Shown: positions 6,845 to 15,665 of the stretch, one piece after another
Layout: each line of letters starts with the position of its first letter
Position numbering within the stretch: position 1 is the stretch's first letter
Assembly: GCA_016286165.1 (NCBI GenBank)
Contig: JAEESE010000023.1
Coordinates: 1-50,943 of the forward strand
Origin: Bacteroidaceae bacterium
Lineage (GTDB): Bacteria > Bacteroidota > Bacteroidia > Bacteroidales > Bacteroidaceae
Length of the DNA stretch: 50,943 bases
Reading direction: 5' to 3'
Position numbers and translations under genes: made by a program
The notes under the pieces: generated by a model
The model's database searches: none
What the model was told of the DNA's origin: nothing
Seen by the model: the letters and a program-made list of their open reading frames with translations, nothing else

Positions 6845-9562
6845 GGATAAAACCTTTTTAAGCCAGCGCACCGCCTCGCCGATAATCAGCACGGGCGAGG
6901 TGGCTATGATGATGATGAGCCATTGGCTGAAGTCGAGGGGCTCTACGTTGAACATCGCTCCACCAAACTCAACAATAAGAATTTGTCCGAGGAAGATGAT
7001 GACCACGATGAACAGGAACTCACCACAGCCGCGCAAGTCAAAGGCGCTGCGGCCTGTGAGGAAAGCGCGGGCGTTGAAGAGGTTCCAGAACTGCAGCATC
7101 ACGAAGGTGGTGAAGAAGAGGCTCAGTTCAATCTCGGAAAGATGGTGGCCGGCTCCTCCCCCTGTTTGTAAGGGTGAGTCAGACGTGAAGAGAGCCGTGA
7201 TGGACCGTATGTCACTTATCTCGGCATTCTCGAAGAGCCAGAGCAGGGCTGTGGTCAGGACGAAGAAGGTGAAGCCCACGCCGATGATAAAGTGCCACAT
7301 AGGTGTGGAGATGATGAACTTGCGACGGTCGCGGGGCCGTTCGCGCATCACGGTAGGTGTAGGAGGCAGCGAGGCCAGGGCCATGGCTGCGAAGGTATCC
7401 ATGATGAGGTTCACCCACAGCATCTGCGTCACGGTGAGCGGTGCATCAGTGCCCATGAAGGCTCCTGCCAGTACGGTGAGGCAAGCGCACACATTCACGG
7501 TGAGTTGGAAGAGTATGAAACGCTGTATGTTGCGGTAGAGCGAGCGCCCCCACATGACGGCGCGGCCTATGCTGGCAAACGAGTTGTCGATGATGGTGAT
7601 GTCGGAGGCTTCCTTGGCTACGGCAGTACCGTCGCCCATGGAGAGTCCTACGTGAGCGGCTTTCAAGGCCGGCGCATCGTTGGTGCCGTCGCCGGTCACA
7701 GCCACCACCTCGCCGCAAGCCTGCAGAGCTTCTACGAGGCGGCGTTTGTCTGTAGGCCTGGCTCTTGCCACTATGGTTATGTCGCGTGCCTGTTGCCTCA
7801 GTTCCTCGTCGCTCATCTCAGCCACTTCAGACCCTGTGAGTATGCTATGCGTTGACAGACCTATCTGACGTGCTATCTCGGCAGCTGTCAGCACGTTGTC
7901 GCCTGTCACTACCTTAACATCGATACCTGCCTGTGTACATTTCTTAACGGCTGCAGGAACGTCAGTGCGTATAGGATCGGCTATAGCTACGAGAGCATCA
8001 AGCACGGGTTTTTCGTAGTTGCGGGCATGAGCCAAAGCCAAGGTGCGCAAACCGCGCTGCTGCCATTGGGACAGGAGAAGACCCTCTTCCTGCTCCATTT
8101 TACACATCTCCATCACCACCTCGGGAGCTCCCTTTATATATAATAATGTGTCATGCTCGGCGCTGTCGGGGTCGGCAATGCGCGTGGCCATATACTTGCG
8201 TTCAGTGGAGAAAGGTATTTCCTCAGTGACTTGAGCATTCTCGCGGAGAGGTTGATAATCAACGCCTTGGCTGCGCAGCCAAAGCAGCAATGCTCCTTCG
8301 GTAGGATTACCAAGCACCTTGTCGCCATCGAGTGAGGCGGTGCTGTTGACGGCGATATTGAAGAAGACACACTCCTGACCTCTCTCGTCAGGTTGGAGAG
8401 AAGAATCCTGAGAGCCCATTTTCATCTCCACCACCTGCATCAGGTTTTGCGTGAGCGTGCCTGTCTTATCGGTACAGATTACGGTGGCTGCTCCCATTGT
8501 CTCGCAGGCGTGCATTCGACGTACCAGGTTGTTGGTACTGAGCATGCGGCGCATGGAATAAGCCAGGGAGAGCGTCACGGCCATGGGCAGACCTTCGGGC
8601 ACGGCCACTACGATAAGCGTCACGGCCAACATCAGCGACTGCAGCAGATAGGCGAGGAAGAGGACGAAGTTGTCAGGATTGGCATTGTCCAAGGTCCATT
8701 GTCCATTGGAATAGAACCACATGACGACGCGACCCACTATTACCAATGCTGCTACGGCATAACTGGCTCGTGAGATGAGGAGGCCGAGGCGGTCGAGTTG
8801 CTCGTTGAGGGGTGTGCGTACCGACGAGTCAATCTGTGTTTCCGTGAACACGCGTCCGTTCTCGGTAGCGTCGCCTACGGCTGTAACGCACATAAGCCCG
8901 TGGCCTTCAAGAATCTTAGTGCCGCGGAGCACCATGTCGGTGGGATAAGTGGCTTCAGCATCCTGCTCATCGTGCCTTGTACTCTTGTGGCAGACGGGCT
9001 CGCCCGTGAGCGATGATTCGTCAACCTGCATCTGTGTGGCCTCGAGCAACTGTCCGTCGGCTGGTATCTCGTCGCCTGTCGACAGCAGCACTATATCGCC
9101 CACAACAATCTCGCTGCGGGGGACCTGTGTCTCATGGCCGTCGCGGCGGACGCGCACAGGCTCGCGGTCGTTCTGTTGGTTCAGTAGAGAGAATTCGCGG
9201 TCGGCTTTATGCTCGAACCAAAAAGCCAGCCCTGTAGCCAAAGCGATGGCGATGATGATGCCGACAGGCTCGAAGAACACGGTAGAGCCGCCGTTCAAGC
9301 CGAAATATTCGTAGAACGAGATTCCTATGCTGAGCACGGCAGCAACCAGCAGAATGACGATGAGCGGATCGGCAAACTTCGACAAAAGCTTGCGCCACCA
9401 CGGAGTGCGCTCGTGTGGTGTGAGGACGTTGGAGCCATGAGCCCGACGCGAAGCTATAACCTCGGCAGCGCTTAGCCCCCAATGTCCTTCGGAACCGTTT
9501 CGCGCACTGCTGTCGTCGCCGAGCGATGACTCAGGCCGTATATGTTTGTTCATTTCTTCCAT
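6842..9562 (-). CDS. Calcium-transporting-type P-type ATPase
   Basis: This is a P2-type cation ATPase of about 906 residues. The N-terminal cation-transporter domain (LSAAEVIASRRAHGSN) precedes the actuator loop (SSLTGEP), then the phosphorylation motif CTDKTGTLT with Asp365 and the hinge TGDGTNDAPALK. About ten membrane segments are visible, with PEGLP in M4 and a C-terminal pore half. Such pumps export Ca2+, or occasionally other divalent ions, across the inner membrane. I chose ATG 9562 (MEEMNKHIRPES); 9553 is equally possible. The longer frame to 9700 is rejected because a strong promoter lies within it. The start lies only a few bases from the predicted transcription start. The S9 peptidase is divergent. 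Confidence 0.92.
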   Translation of the reverse strand: MEEMNKHIRPESSLGDDSSARNGSEGHWGLSAAEVIASRRAHGSNVLTPHERTPWWRKLLSKFADPLIVILLVAAVLSIGISFYEYFGLNGGSTVFFEPVGIIIAIALATGLAFWFEHKADREFSLLNQQNDREPVRVRRDGHETQVPRSEIVVGDIVLLSTGDEIPADGQLLEATQMQVDESSLTGEPVCHKSTRHDEQDAEATYPTDMVLRGTKILEGHGLMCVTAVGDATENGRVFTETQIDSSVRTPLNEQLDRLGLLISRASYAVAALVIVGRVVMWFYSNGQWTLDNANPDNFVLFLAYLLQSLMLAVTLIVVAVPEGLPMAVTLSLAYSMRRMLSTNNLVRRMHACETMGAATVICTDKTGTLTQNLMQVVEMKMGSQDSSLQPDERGQECVFFNIAVNSTASLDGDKVLGNPTEGALLLWLRSQGVDYQPLRENAQVTEEIPFSTERKYMATRIADPDSAEHDTLLYIKGAPEVVMEMCKMEQEEGLLLSQWQQRGLRTLALAHARNYEKPVLDALVAIADPIRTDVPAAVKKCTQAGIDVKVVTGDNVLTAAEIARQIGLSTHSILTGSEVAEMSDEELRQQARDITIVARARPTDKRRLVEALQACGEVVAVTGDGTNDAPALKAAHVGLSMGDGTAVAKEASDITIIDNSFASIGRAVMWGRSLYRNIQRFILFQLTVNVCACLTVLAGAFMGTDAPLTVTQMLWVNLIMDTFAAMALASLPPTPTVMRERPRDRRKFIISTPMWHFIIGVGFTFFVLTTALLWLFENAEISDIRSITALFTSDSPLQTGGGAGHHLSEIELSLFFTTFVMLQFWNLFNARAFLTGRSAFDLRGCGEFLFIVVIIFLGQILIVEFGGAMFNVEPLDFSQWLIIIIATSPVLIIGEAVRWLKKVLS

Positions 9563-9570
9563 TTGCTCCG

Positions 9571-9601
9571 CAAAAATAACCCTTTTCCTTGTCAGGGCAA
9601 A
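9571..9601 (-). promoter_or_regulatory. Consensus promoter for the P-type ATPase
   Basis: On the minus strand TTTG (9601-9598), exactly 19 bases, and TATTTTTG (9578-9571) match the Bacteroidetes -33/-7 consensus fully. The transcription start should fall at about 9564-9566, so the mRNA leader would be 0-12 bases. This places the start codon at 9562 or 9553. Confidence 0.7.
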
Positions 9602-9641
9602 AGAAAATGGATAGAAAAGACGGGAGCTATGTATTTTTTCG

Positions 9642-9649
9642 TATCTTTG
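9642..9649 (+). promoter_or_regulatory. -7 promoter box for the S9 peptidase
   Basis: TATCTTTG fits TAnnTTTG and lies 54 bases before the ATG at 9704. No clear -33 TTTG is present. Confidence 0.55.
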
Positions 9650-9703
9650 TCGGCAGAAAGCATAAAAATGTTTTGCAAAGTTTTCATTAAAATAGCTCAT
9701 ACT

Positions 9704-12220
9704 ATGATGAATAGGATTTTCGTTCTTGCAGGACTGCTGGCGGCAAGTGCCAGTTTAACTGCCCAAGACCTTAAGGTAACTACGTTCCGCCACGTCGGTC
9801 CTCTGCCCCTCCAACGTCCGGTAATTCTGGACAGCACTAATGTCAGCGGCAAGGCTTTCGACGAGAAATCGCTGATGGCAACACCGCTCAACCTGACTAG
9901 CGTGAAGGAAGGCAAGCCTTTCAATGATGCGGTGCTGGCAAAAGACAGTCAGGGCCGTCCGGCTTTGCACCTCGTGGCTTTCAGCCTTTCGAACGCGAGC
10001 TATGCCAAGGCTTCCGTTAAAGTTGACGGGCTTACTCATCATGAGTTGTACATCGACGGCAAGAAGACGGCCAGCGGCAGCCCAGCAGAACTGATTCCCG
10101 GAACACATGAGGTTGTGGTGAAGGCACTGACAACAGCCACGAGCACCGATTCGCTTAAGGTGACCGTTGTGCCTACAACAAAGACCGACCTCAGCCTGAA
10201 TGCCGACGACAACAAACGTCTCTACACGATGAGCGAAGTGCTGCACGCGCGTCGCTTCGCCGGTGTGTCGCTCTCGCCCAATGGCAAATGGATGATAGTG
10301 TCGACCACGCAGACGCAACCGGGCGGACAGACTCAAAGGAGAACCGAAGTGCGAGAAGTGGCAACGGGCAAGGTCGTAGATGAACGTGGCGGTGTAAGAT
10401 GGATGCCACGCACGAACAACTATTGTTTTACGCGCGAGAAGAGCGGCCAACGTGAACTGATAGCAGTAGATCCGCAGACCAAGGCCGAGAGGATTCTGGC
10501 CACCGGTATCACGGCAGATGAATTCCGGATTACGCCTACCGAGGACCGCCTCATCTTCACTCTTCAGGACAACGGACCGGCTGAACGCCCTGACGTGTAT
10601 GAGGTGATTCACCCCGACGACCGCCAACTCGGATGGCGCGACCGCTCGCATCTGGCCGTCTATGACCTGCGCTCAGGCCTGATGCAGCCGCTCACCTTCG
10701 GACATTCGGGCACTTATCTCACCGATGTCAGCACCGACGGTCGGTATGCCTTGGTGATGACGAGCAACAGCCAATTGGGACCACGTCCCACGGAAAAAAG
10801 TTCGGTGTATCGTATTGACCTCGAGAGCTTTGCAACAGACTCTCTTGTTTTGAACGAGGGCTTCATGGGTGGCTGCCGTTTCTCGCCCGACGGCCGTCAA
10901 GTGCTGCTGAGCGGTTCGCCCGAAGTGTTCAATGGAATAGGCAAGAACGTGCGTGAAGGTCAGACGCCCAGCATGATCGACACACAGTTGTTCCTGATGG
11001 ATATAAGCACCCGCAACATCAAGCCGCTGACCAAGAACTTCAACCCTAACGTGTCGAGATACGTATGGAATCGTGTTGATAATCAGGTATATTTCACAGC
11101 CGAGGACAAGGACAGCGTAAATCTGTTCCGCCTTGACCCGCAGACGGGCAAGATATGTCGCATAGCCCTGCCCGAAGAACTGGTGGAGAGCTTCAGTCTG
11201 GCTGCCGATGCCCCCGCCATGGTGCTGTATGCCCAAAGCGCTTCAAACAGCGACAGGTTGTATGCGCTGAATCTTGCAAAAGCGAAAAGTGACAAGGTGA
11301 AAGGTGGAAAGAGTGATGATGCTTTCTCCGTTGTGAATTATCCTCTGTCCATTGTTGAAGACCTTAGCGCAGAGACTTTGAAAGATGTGGAACTGGGCGC
11401 TTGTGAGCCTTACGTCTATACCAATGCTCGCGGCGAGCATATCTCGTGCCGCTATTACCTGCCGCCTCACTTCGACGCGTCGAAACAATACCCGATGATT
11501 GTGAACTACTACGGCGGCTGCTCGCCCACAAGCCGCAACTTCGAGAGCCGCTATCCGCAGCACGCATATGCTGCCTTGGGCTACGTGGTGCTCGTAGTGA
11601 ATCCGCATGGTGCTACAGGTTTCGGACAGGAATGGTCGGCCCAGCACGTAAACACTGCCGGCGAAGGTGTGGCAGAGGATATCATAGGAGCCGTAGAGGC
11701 TTTTTGCCGCGAGCACAGTTGGGTTAACAAGGCTAAGATAGGTTGTATAGGAGCCAGCTACGGTGGATTCATGACGCAATATCTGCAGACAAAGACAGAC
11801 CTCTTTGCCGCCGCCATCAGCCATGCCGGCATCAGCGACCACACCAGCTATTGGGGCGAGGGCTATTGGGGTTATACCTACAGCGAAGTGTCGATGGCCA
11901 ACAGCTACCCTTGGACGCGAAAGGATTTGTATGTAGACCAAAGTCCGCTATTCAACGCCGACAAGATTCACACGCCGCTCCTCTTCCTCCATGGCGATGC
12001 CGACCACAACGTTCCTGTAGGCGAAAGTATTCAGATGTACACAGCCCTGAAGTTGCTCGAGCGGCCTACTGCCATGGTGCTTGTCAAAGATCAGGATCAT
12101 CACATCACCGATTATCAGAAGCGTCTGCGCTGGCAGAATACCATCTGGGCTTGGTTTGACCGCTGGCTCAAGGACGAGCCCGAATGGTGGCAGAGCATGT
12201 ATCCCGACAAACAACTATAG
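9704..12220 (+). CDS. Secreted S9-family serine peptidase (dipeptidyl-peptidase IV-like)
   Basis: The 838-residue protein begins with a signal peptide (MNRIFVLAGLLAASASLTAQ) and is probably periplasmic. The middle part (about 150-560) has WD40-like/beta-propeller repeats such as FAGVSLSPNGKWMIVSTT and GCRFSPDGRQVLLS. The C-terminal alpha/beta-hydrolase domain holds the nucleophile in GASYGGF (Ser685), the acid in HGDADHNVP (Asp765) and His799 or His800 in KDQDHH. Prolyl-oligopeptidase family members clip short peptides, often after proline. The start at 9704 is chosen for the signal peptide and the promoter box at 9642. Residues around 527-550 look like a low-complexity insertion. A terminator follows. 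Confidence 0.9.
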   Translation: MMNRIFVLAGLLAASASLTAQDLKVTTFRHVGPLPLQRPVILDSTNVSGKAFDEKSLMATPLNLTSVKEGKPFNDAVLAKDSQGRPALHLVAFSLSNASYAKASVKVDGLTHHELYIDGKKTASGSPAELIPGTHEVVVKALTTATSTDSLKVTVVPTTKTDLSLNADDNKRLYTMSEVLHARRFAGVSLSPNGKWMIVSTTQTQPGGQTQRRTEVREVATGKVVDERGGVRWMPRTNNYCFTREKSGQRELIAVDPQTKAERILATGITADEFRITPTEDRLIFTLQDNGPAERPDVYEVIHPDDRQLGWRDRSHLAVYDLRSGLMQPLTFGHSGTYLTDVSTDGRYALVMTSNSQLGPRPTEKSSVYRIDLESFATDSLVLNEGFMGGCRFSPDGRQVLLSGSPEVFNGIGKNVREGQTPSMIDTQLFLMDISTRNIKPLTKNFNPNVSRYVWNRVDNQVYFTAEDKDSVNLFRLDPQTGKICRIALPEELVESFSLAADAPAMVLYAQSASNSDRLYALNLAKAKSDKVKGGKSDDAFSVVNYPLSIVEDLSAETLKDVELGACEPYVYTNARGEHISCRYYLPPHFDASKQYPMIVNYYGGCSPTSRNFESRYPQHAYAALGYVVLVVNPHGATGFGQEWSAQHVNTAGEGVAEDIIGAVEAFCREHSWVNKAKIGCIGASYGGFMTQYLQTKTDLFAAAISHAGISDHTSYWGEGYWGYTYSEVSMANSYPWTRKDLYVDQSPLFNADKIHTPLLFLHGDADHNVPVGESIQMYTALKLLERPTAMVLVKDQDHHITDYQKRLRWQNTIWAWFDRWLKDEPEWWQSMYPDKQL

Positions 12221-12234
12221 GCTAAACATAAGTT

Positions 12235-12271
12235 AGGTCGACCTAAACGGCAAATTAGGTTGACCTAACAG
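12235..12271. repeat. Two 22-bp near-palindromic units
   Basis: TTAGGTCGACCTAA and TTAGGTTGACCTAA, each nearly self-complementary, are spaced 22 bases apart with AACGGCAA between. The units resemble those of the six-copy 22-bp array at 41784 and the run at 50457. Confidence 0.6.
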
Positions 12272-12277
12272 ACGAAT

Positions 12278-12311
12278 AAAGCCGGCCTTACAAGCGTGTA
12301 AGGCCGGCCTT
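12278..12311. terminator. Bidirectional terminator between convergent genes
   Basis: GCCGGCCTTACA (12281-12292) and TGTAAGGCCGGC (12297-12308) form a perfect 12-bp stem with a 4-base loop. Adenines precede and a T-rich stretch follows. It lies between the S9 peptidase and rmlB, which converge here. Confidence 0.9.
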
Positions 12312-12326
12312 GTATTTGTATGTGTT

Positions 12327-13523
12327 TTAGCGATTGGCGTACATCGACTCGTAGTAGCGCTGGTAATCGCCTGAGGTGACATTGTCCATCCATTCCTGAT
12401 TGTCGAGGTACCAGCGAACGGTGCGCTCGATGCCTTCCTCGAACTGGAGCGACGGTTCCCAGCCCAGTTCCTGTTGAAGCTTGCGCGAGTCGATGGCGTA
12501 GCGGAGGTCGTGGCCGGCACGGTCGGTGACATAGGTGATGAGGTCCATGTCCTCGCCTTCCTTGCGTCCGAGCAGACGGTCGGTGGTGGCGATGAGCACG
12601 CGGATGATGTCGATGTTCTTCCACTCGTTGAAGCCTCCGATATTATATGTCTCAGCCACACGTCCACGGTGGAAGATAAGGTCGATGGCACGAGCGTGGT
12701 CCTCAACGTAGAGCCAGTCGCGCACGTTCTCGCCCTTGCCATAAACAGGCAGCGGCTTGCGATGACGTATGTTGTTGATAAACAATGGAATCAGCTTCTC
12801 GGGGAACTGATAAGGCCCGTAGTTGTTTGAGCAGTTGGTGACTACGGTAGGCATGCCGTAAGTGTCGTGGTAGGCACGTACAAAATGGTCGCTCGATGCC
12901 TTGGCAGCACTGTAGGGCGAGTGCGGCTGGTACTTCATATCCTCGGTGAAGAACTTGTCGCCATAGGCCGGGTGCTGCGTAGCTGAGGCCTTAGTGGAGA
13001 AAGGTGCCGGTATGCCTTCGGGGTTAGTCATCTCGAGGGCGCCATAAACTTCGTCGGTAGAGATATGGTAGAAGCGCTTGCCCTCGTAACGCTCGGGAAG
13101 GCTTTCCCAGTAGAGTTTGGCAGCCTGAAGCATTGACAATGTGCCCATTACGTTGGTGCGTGCGAAGGTGAACGGGTCCTTGATGCTGCGGTCTACATGG
13201 CTCTCGGCAGCAAGATGAATAACGCCAGTCACCTTCTCCTCCTGCATGAGTTTGAGCACATCCTCGAAGTCGCAGATGTCCATTCGTACAAAACGGTAGT
13301 TGGGACGGTCCTCGATATCGCGAAGGTTAGCCAGATTGCCGGCGTAGGTGAGCTTGTCGAGGTTGATGATGCGGTAGTCAGGGTATTTATTAACGAACAG
13401 ACGCACGACATGTGAGCCGATAAAGCCTGCGCCGCCTGTGATGATTATAGACTGAGACTTACATCCTAACCCACTTTCTTTTGAAGAGTGGGAACAGGAT
13501 GTTTGCTGGTTAGTAGTGTTCAT
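12327..13523 (-). CDS. rmlB: dTDP-glucose 4,6-dehydratase
   Basis: This is an extended SDR enzyme of 398 residues for the second step of dTDP-L-rhamnose synthesis, converting dTDP-glucose to the 4-keto-6-deoxy sugar with bound NAD+. It shows TGGAGFIGSHVV for NAD binding, YHISTDEVYG with the catalytic Thr-Asp-Glu, and YSAAKASSDH with the Tyr-x-x-x-Lys pair. The first ~22 residues are unlike the family, which normally starts two or three residues before the IIITGGAG strand. They are encoded by a REP-like palindrome at 13461-13502. No start codon exists between the palindrome and the glycine loop, so it must be translated. rmlC lies 60 bases upstream, probably in one operon; rmlA and rmlD are not in the window. 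Confidence 0.95.
   Translation of the reverse strand: MNTTNQQTSCSHSSKESGLGCKSQSIIITGGAGFIGSHVVRLFVNKYPDYRIINLDKLTYAGNLANLRDIEDRPNYRFVRMDICDFEDVLKLMQEEKVTGVIHLAAESHVDRSIKDPFTFARTNVMGTLSMLQAAKLYWESLPERYEGKRFYHISTDEVYGALEMTNPEGIPAPFSTKASATQHPAYGDKFFTEDMKYQPHSPYSAAKASSDHFVRAYHDTYGMPTVVTNCSNNYGPYQFPEKLIPLFINNIRHRKPLPVYGKGENVRDWLYVEDHARAIDLIFHRGRVAETYNIGGFNEWKNIDIIRVLIATTDRLLGRKEGEDMDLITYVTDRAGHDLRYAIDSRKLQQELGWEPSLQFEEGIERTVRWYLDNQEWMDNVTSGDYQRYYESMYANR
13461..13502 (-). repeat. REP-like family B, copy inside the rmlB 5' end
   Basis: On the coding strand the run is CCCACTCTTCAAAAGAAAGT then GGGTTAGGATG. It encodes HSSKESGLGCK (within residues 8-22), matching in phase the peptides of the copies in the HAD, gpsA, ABC ATPase and permease genes. 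It is the most diverged copy: the stem is only CACTCTT against AAGAAAGTG with mismatches. Confidence 0.65.
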
Positions 13524-13583
13524 ATCTTAAATATTAGGTTGTTGTCGTAATGATTCGAAAGAGAGGTGACGGGGGATGAGTCT

Positions 13584-14132
13584 TTAAAACGGAGACTCGA
13601 AATCGCTGAGCAGCGGTAGGTTGAGGTCCTTCTGGCTGCGGATGGCGGTACTGAGGTCTATGTGCCAGTCGATGCCGAGGCTTGGGTCGTTGAGCTGAAT
13701 GCCTGCGTCGGCCTCAGGGTGATAGAACTCATCGCACTTGTACTGGAAGACAGCCACGTCAGAGAGCACAGCAAAGCCGTGGGCAAAGCCCTTGGAGATG
13801 AAGAGCTGGCGATGGTTGTGCTCAGTGAGTTCTACAGCGACGTGATGCCCGAAGGTGGGTGAACCTTTCCGCAGGTCAACAGCCACATCGAGCACGGCGC
13901 CTCGCACACAGCGCACGAGTTTGGTCTGGCAGAAGGGCGGGCGCTGGAAATGAAGGCCGCGCACCACACCACGCTGGCTCATGCTCTCGTTGTCCTGGAC
14001 GAAACGTATGGGACCCACGAGTTCATCGAAGTCGCGCTGCGAGAAACTCTCGAAGAAGTACCCGCGGGCATCCTCGAACACGCGCGGCTCTATAATGAGC
14101 ACCCCTTCAATATCTGTCTTAATAATATTCAT
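13584..14132 (-). CDS. rmlC: dTDP-4-dehydrorhamnose 3,5-epimerase
   Basis: The 182-residue cupin has normal length for RmlC. It contains FEDARGYFFESF near the N-terminus, the catalytic-histidine motif RGLHFQ, an Arg/Lys-rich KLVRCVRGAVLDVAVDLR strand pair, and YKCDEFYHPEAD with the catalytic tyrosine. The enzyme epimerises C3 and C5 of the 4-keto sugar made by RmlB, whose gene lies just downstream on the same strand (60-base gap). Products feed rhamnosylated surface polysaccharide. The upstream gap holds a 7-bp tandem array and no clear promoter, so transcription may come from the lipoprotein gene upstream. Confidence 0.95.
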   Translation of the reverse strand: MNIIKTDIEGVLIIEPRVFEDARGYFFESFSQRDFDELVGPIRFVQDNESMSQRGVVRGLHFQRPPFCQTKLVRCVRGAVLDVAVDLRKGSPTFGHHVAVELTEHNHRQLFISKGFAHGFAVLSDVAVFQYKCDEFYHPEADAGIQLNDPSLGIDWHIDLSTAIRSQKDLNLPLLSDFESPF

Positions 14133-14140
14133 CTTGGTCT

Positions 14141-14193
14141 AACTATCAACTGTCAACTATCAACTGTCAACTATCAACTGTCAACTGTCAACT
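14141..14193. repeat. 7-bp tandem array (CAACTGT / CAACTAT)
   Basis: About seven units of CAACTGT or CAACTAT fill the 66-base gap between the lipoprotein gene and rmlC. It is one of several arrays in the window with 7-base periodicity. Confidence 0.85.
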
Positions 14194-14198
14194 AAACA

Positions 14199-14756
14199 TC
14201 AAACTCCCTCGTCCTCGTCTTCGTCGAAGTCGGTATCGCTGCGCTCGTCGCGCTCAATGGTTATTCCGCCCTGACGGTCGACCTTGAGAAGGAGCGGTTC
14301 CACCATATCGCTTTGAGGCATAGAAACGCTCACGGCAAAGCACAGGCCGGGCAGAGAATTGTCGAACATCATACCATCGAGCAGTCCGCGCTGGCGGAAA
14401 TCATTGCTGAGACGTGAGGCGAATGCATTCTTGGTGAAACGACGGTTGAAGAACTCGCGGCCGTCGGCAGCTATCTTCAAGGTGTAGACGTTGTCGGCAT
14501 AGCGCGCTCCGTCGTCGTCGACCACTACGGGCAGACTATCGGATGCCTCGCGATGAATGGCATACGTGTACTTATGTCCGTCTACGACAATGGTATCTGC
14601 AAAATTATACTCGTGCATACGCTGCACACCATCGGCAGCGTCGCCCGTGGTTTCGTACTCGCCTGTGGCGCCTGCCTCGGTCTCGGCGGCCTGCTTGGGT
14701 GTACAAGCGCCCATCAGCGCAGGCACTATGAATAATGCTAAAAGACTCTTCTTCAT
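14199..14756 (-). CDS. Lipoprotein, probably DUF4738 family
   Basis: The 185-residue protein starts with a lipoprotein signal (MKKSLLALFIVPALMGAC, Cys at residue 18), so it is acylated and exported. The body has a strand-rich segment (FADTIVVDGHKYTYAIHREA) and VYTLKIAADGREFFNRRFTK, then a VSMPQSDMVEPLLLKVDRQGG segment. The tail is very acidic (DTDFDEDEDEG). I recall this pattern from Bacteroidales DUF4738 proteins, whose function is unknown, but cannot confirm it. The start at 14756 is chosen for the signal peptide; a -7 box lies 25 bases upstream. It probably heads a transcript with rmlC and rmlB. Confidence 0.75.
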   Translation of the reverse strand: MKKSLLALFIVPALMGACTPKQAAETEAGATGEYETTGDAADGVQRMHEYNFADTIVVDGHKYTYAIHREASDSLPVVVDDDGARYADNVYTLKIAADGREFFNRRFTKNAFASRLSNDFRQRGLLDGMMFDNSLPGLCFAVSVSMPQSDMVEPLLLKVDRQGGITIERDERSDTDFDEDEDEGV

Positions 14757-14780
14757 AACTCTTTTTCGTGAAATGTGCTG

Positions 14781-14788
14781 CAAAGATA
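14781..14788 (-). promoter_or_regulatory. -7 promoter box for the lipoprotein-rmlC-rmlB group
   Basis: Minus-strand TATCTTTG matches TAnnTTTG and lies 25 bases before the lipoprotein ATG. An AT-rich run of ATTGAAA repeats lies just upstream where the -33 element should be. Confidence 0.55.
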
Positions 14789-14884
14789 GTAATAAATTGA
14801 AAATTGAAAATTGAAAATGAGAAAAATAATTAAGAGATGAGATAAAAAAGGTAAATACTAAAACCATGAATCGCAAATAATACT

Positions 14885-14892
14885 TATCTTTG
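14885..14892 (+). promoter_or_regulatory. -7 promoter box for the first DUF4230 gene
   Basis: TATCTTTG lies 8 bases before the ATG at 14901, which implies a very short or absent leader. It is divergent from the lipoprotein promoter about 100 bases away. Confidence 0.5.
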
Positions 14893-14900
14893 CTGCGGAT

Positions 14901-15611
14901 ATGAGAATAAAATCACTTTTCAACAGCTTGGCATTCGTGCTTGCCGTGGGGCTGCTGACGGCTTGCGGAAAGATTACAAGCCATCAGGAGGAAGTGCCTG
15001 TGGACGAGGCCGTAGAGGCTGTGGCCGACAGCATTGACTTGGTGTTGACCGTGGCTCGCACTTCGCGCCTCTATACCGCTGAGTATCAGGTGCACAAGAT
15101 AGTGACACACTCCGACGTTAAGTTCCTGCGCACTACGCTGCTTGGGCATACGCTGGATACCCGTCTGTCGTTGGGCGACCGCAAGATAGCCATACCCATT
15201 GATGTGACGCTGAAGGCCTATATCGATTTCTCAGGTTTCAGCGAGAGCCAGATAGAACGCTCTGAGGACGGGACAAAGATTCACATCACACTGCCCGACC
15301 CGAAGGTGGTTGTCACTTCTTCGAAGATAGACCATCAGTCGACAAAGCAGTACACCGATATCCTGCGCAGCGATTTCACCGACGAGGAGATGACCGATTT
15401 TACGGCTCAGGGCGTACGGGCCATCCTCAAGACCGTGCCTCAGCTCGGGATTCTCGAATCGGCACGTCAGGGTGCGGCGCAGACGCTGATACCGCTCATA
15501 GCCTCGCTGGGCTATGCTGAAAGCGATATCGTGGTAACCTTCCGCAAGCAGTTCACCGTCAGCGACCTTCCGCAGATAATAGACAACGAACGCAGTGTAG
15601 TTAAGTTTTGA
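14901..15611 (+). CDS. DUF4230 lipoprotein
   Basis: The 236-residue protein has a lipoprotein signal (VLAVGLLTAC, Cys about residue 22). The body fits the DUF4230 family: an early LYTAEYQVHKIVTHSDV strand set, GDRKIAIPIDVTLKAYIDFS, a central ITLPDPKVVVTSSKID motif and a C-terminal helix with RQGAAQTLIPLIASLGY. These proteins are widespread in Bacteroidetes and Firmicutes with no assigned function. A second DUF4230 gene follows after 54 bases on the same strand, so a paired membrane-associated role is likely. Confidence 0.85.
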   Translation: MRIKSLFNSLAFVLAVGLLTACGKITSHQEEVPVDEAVEAVADSIDLVLTVARTSRLYTAEYQVHKIVTHSDVKFLRTTLLGHTLDTRLSLGDRKIAIPIDVTLKAYIDFSGFSESQIERSEDGTKIHITLPDPKVVVTSSKIDHQSTKQYTDILRSDFTDEEMTDFTAQGVRAILKTVPQLGILESARQGAAQTLIPLIASLGYAESDIVVTFRKQFTVSDLPQIIDNERSVVKF

Positions 15612-15615
15612 CGCT

Positions 15616-15656
15616 TGGGCGCCTTCTCCTCACCGCTTGGAGATGGGGGAGGAAAT
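15616..15656 (+). repeat. REP-like family B, degenerate copy
   Basis: CTTCTCCTCACCGCTTGGAG then ATGGGGGAGG resembles the other copies, and its translation in one frame, FSSPLGDGGGNK, parallels ASPAGEGLGVR in the permease copy. It lies between the two DUF4230 genes. It would be translated only if a TTG at 15615 were used. Confidence 0.45.
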
Positions 15657-15665
15657 AAGTTAAGA

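Noticed and set aside
9562..9700. N-terminal extension of the P-type ATPase up to 9700
   Set aside because: The extra 46 residues do not resemble cation-ATPase N-termini, and the consensus promoter for the gene lies inside this stretch.
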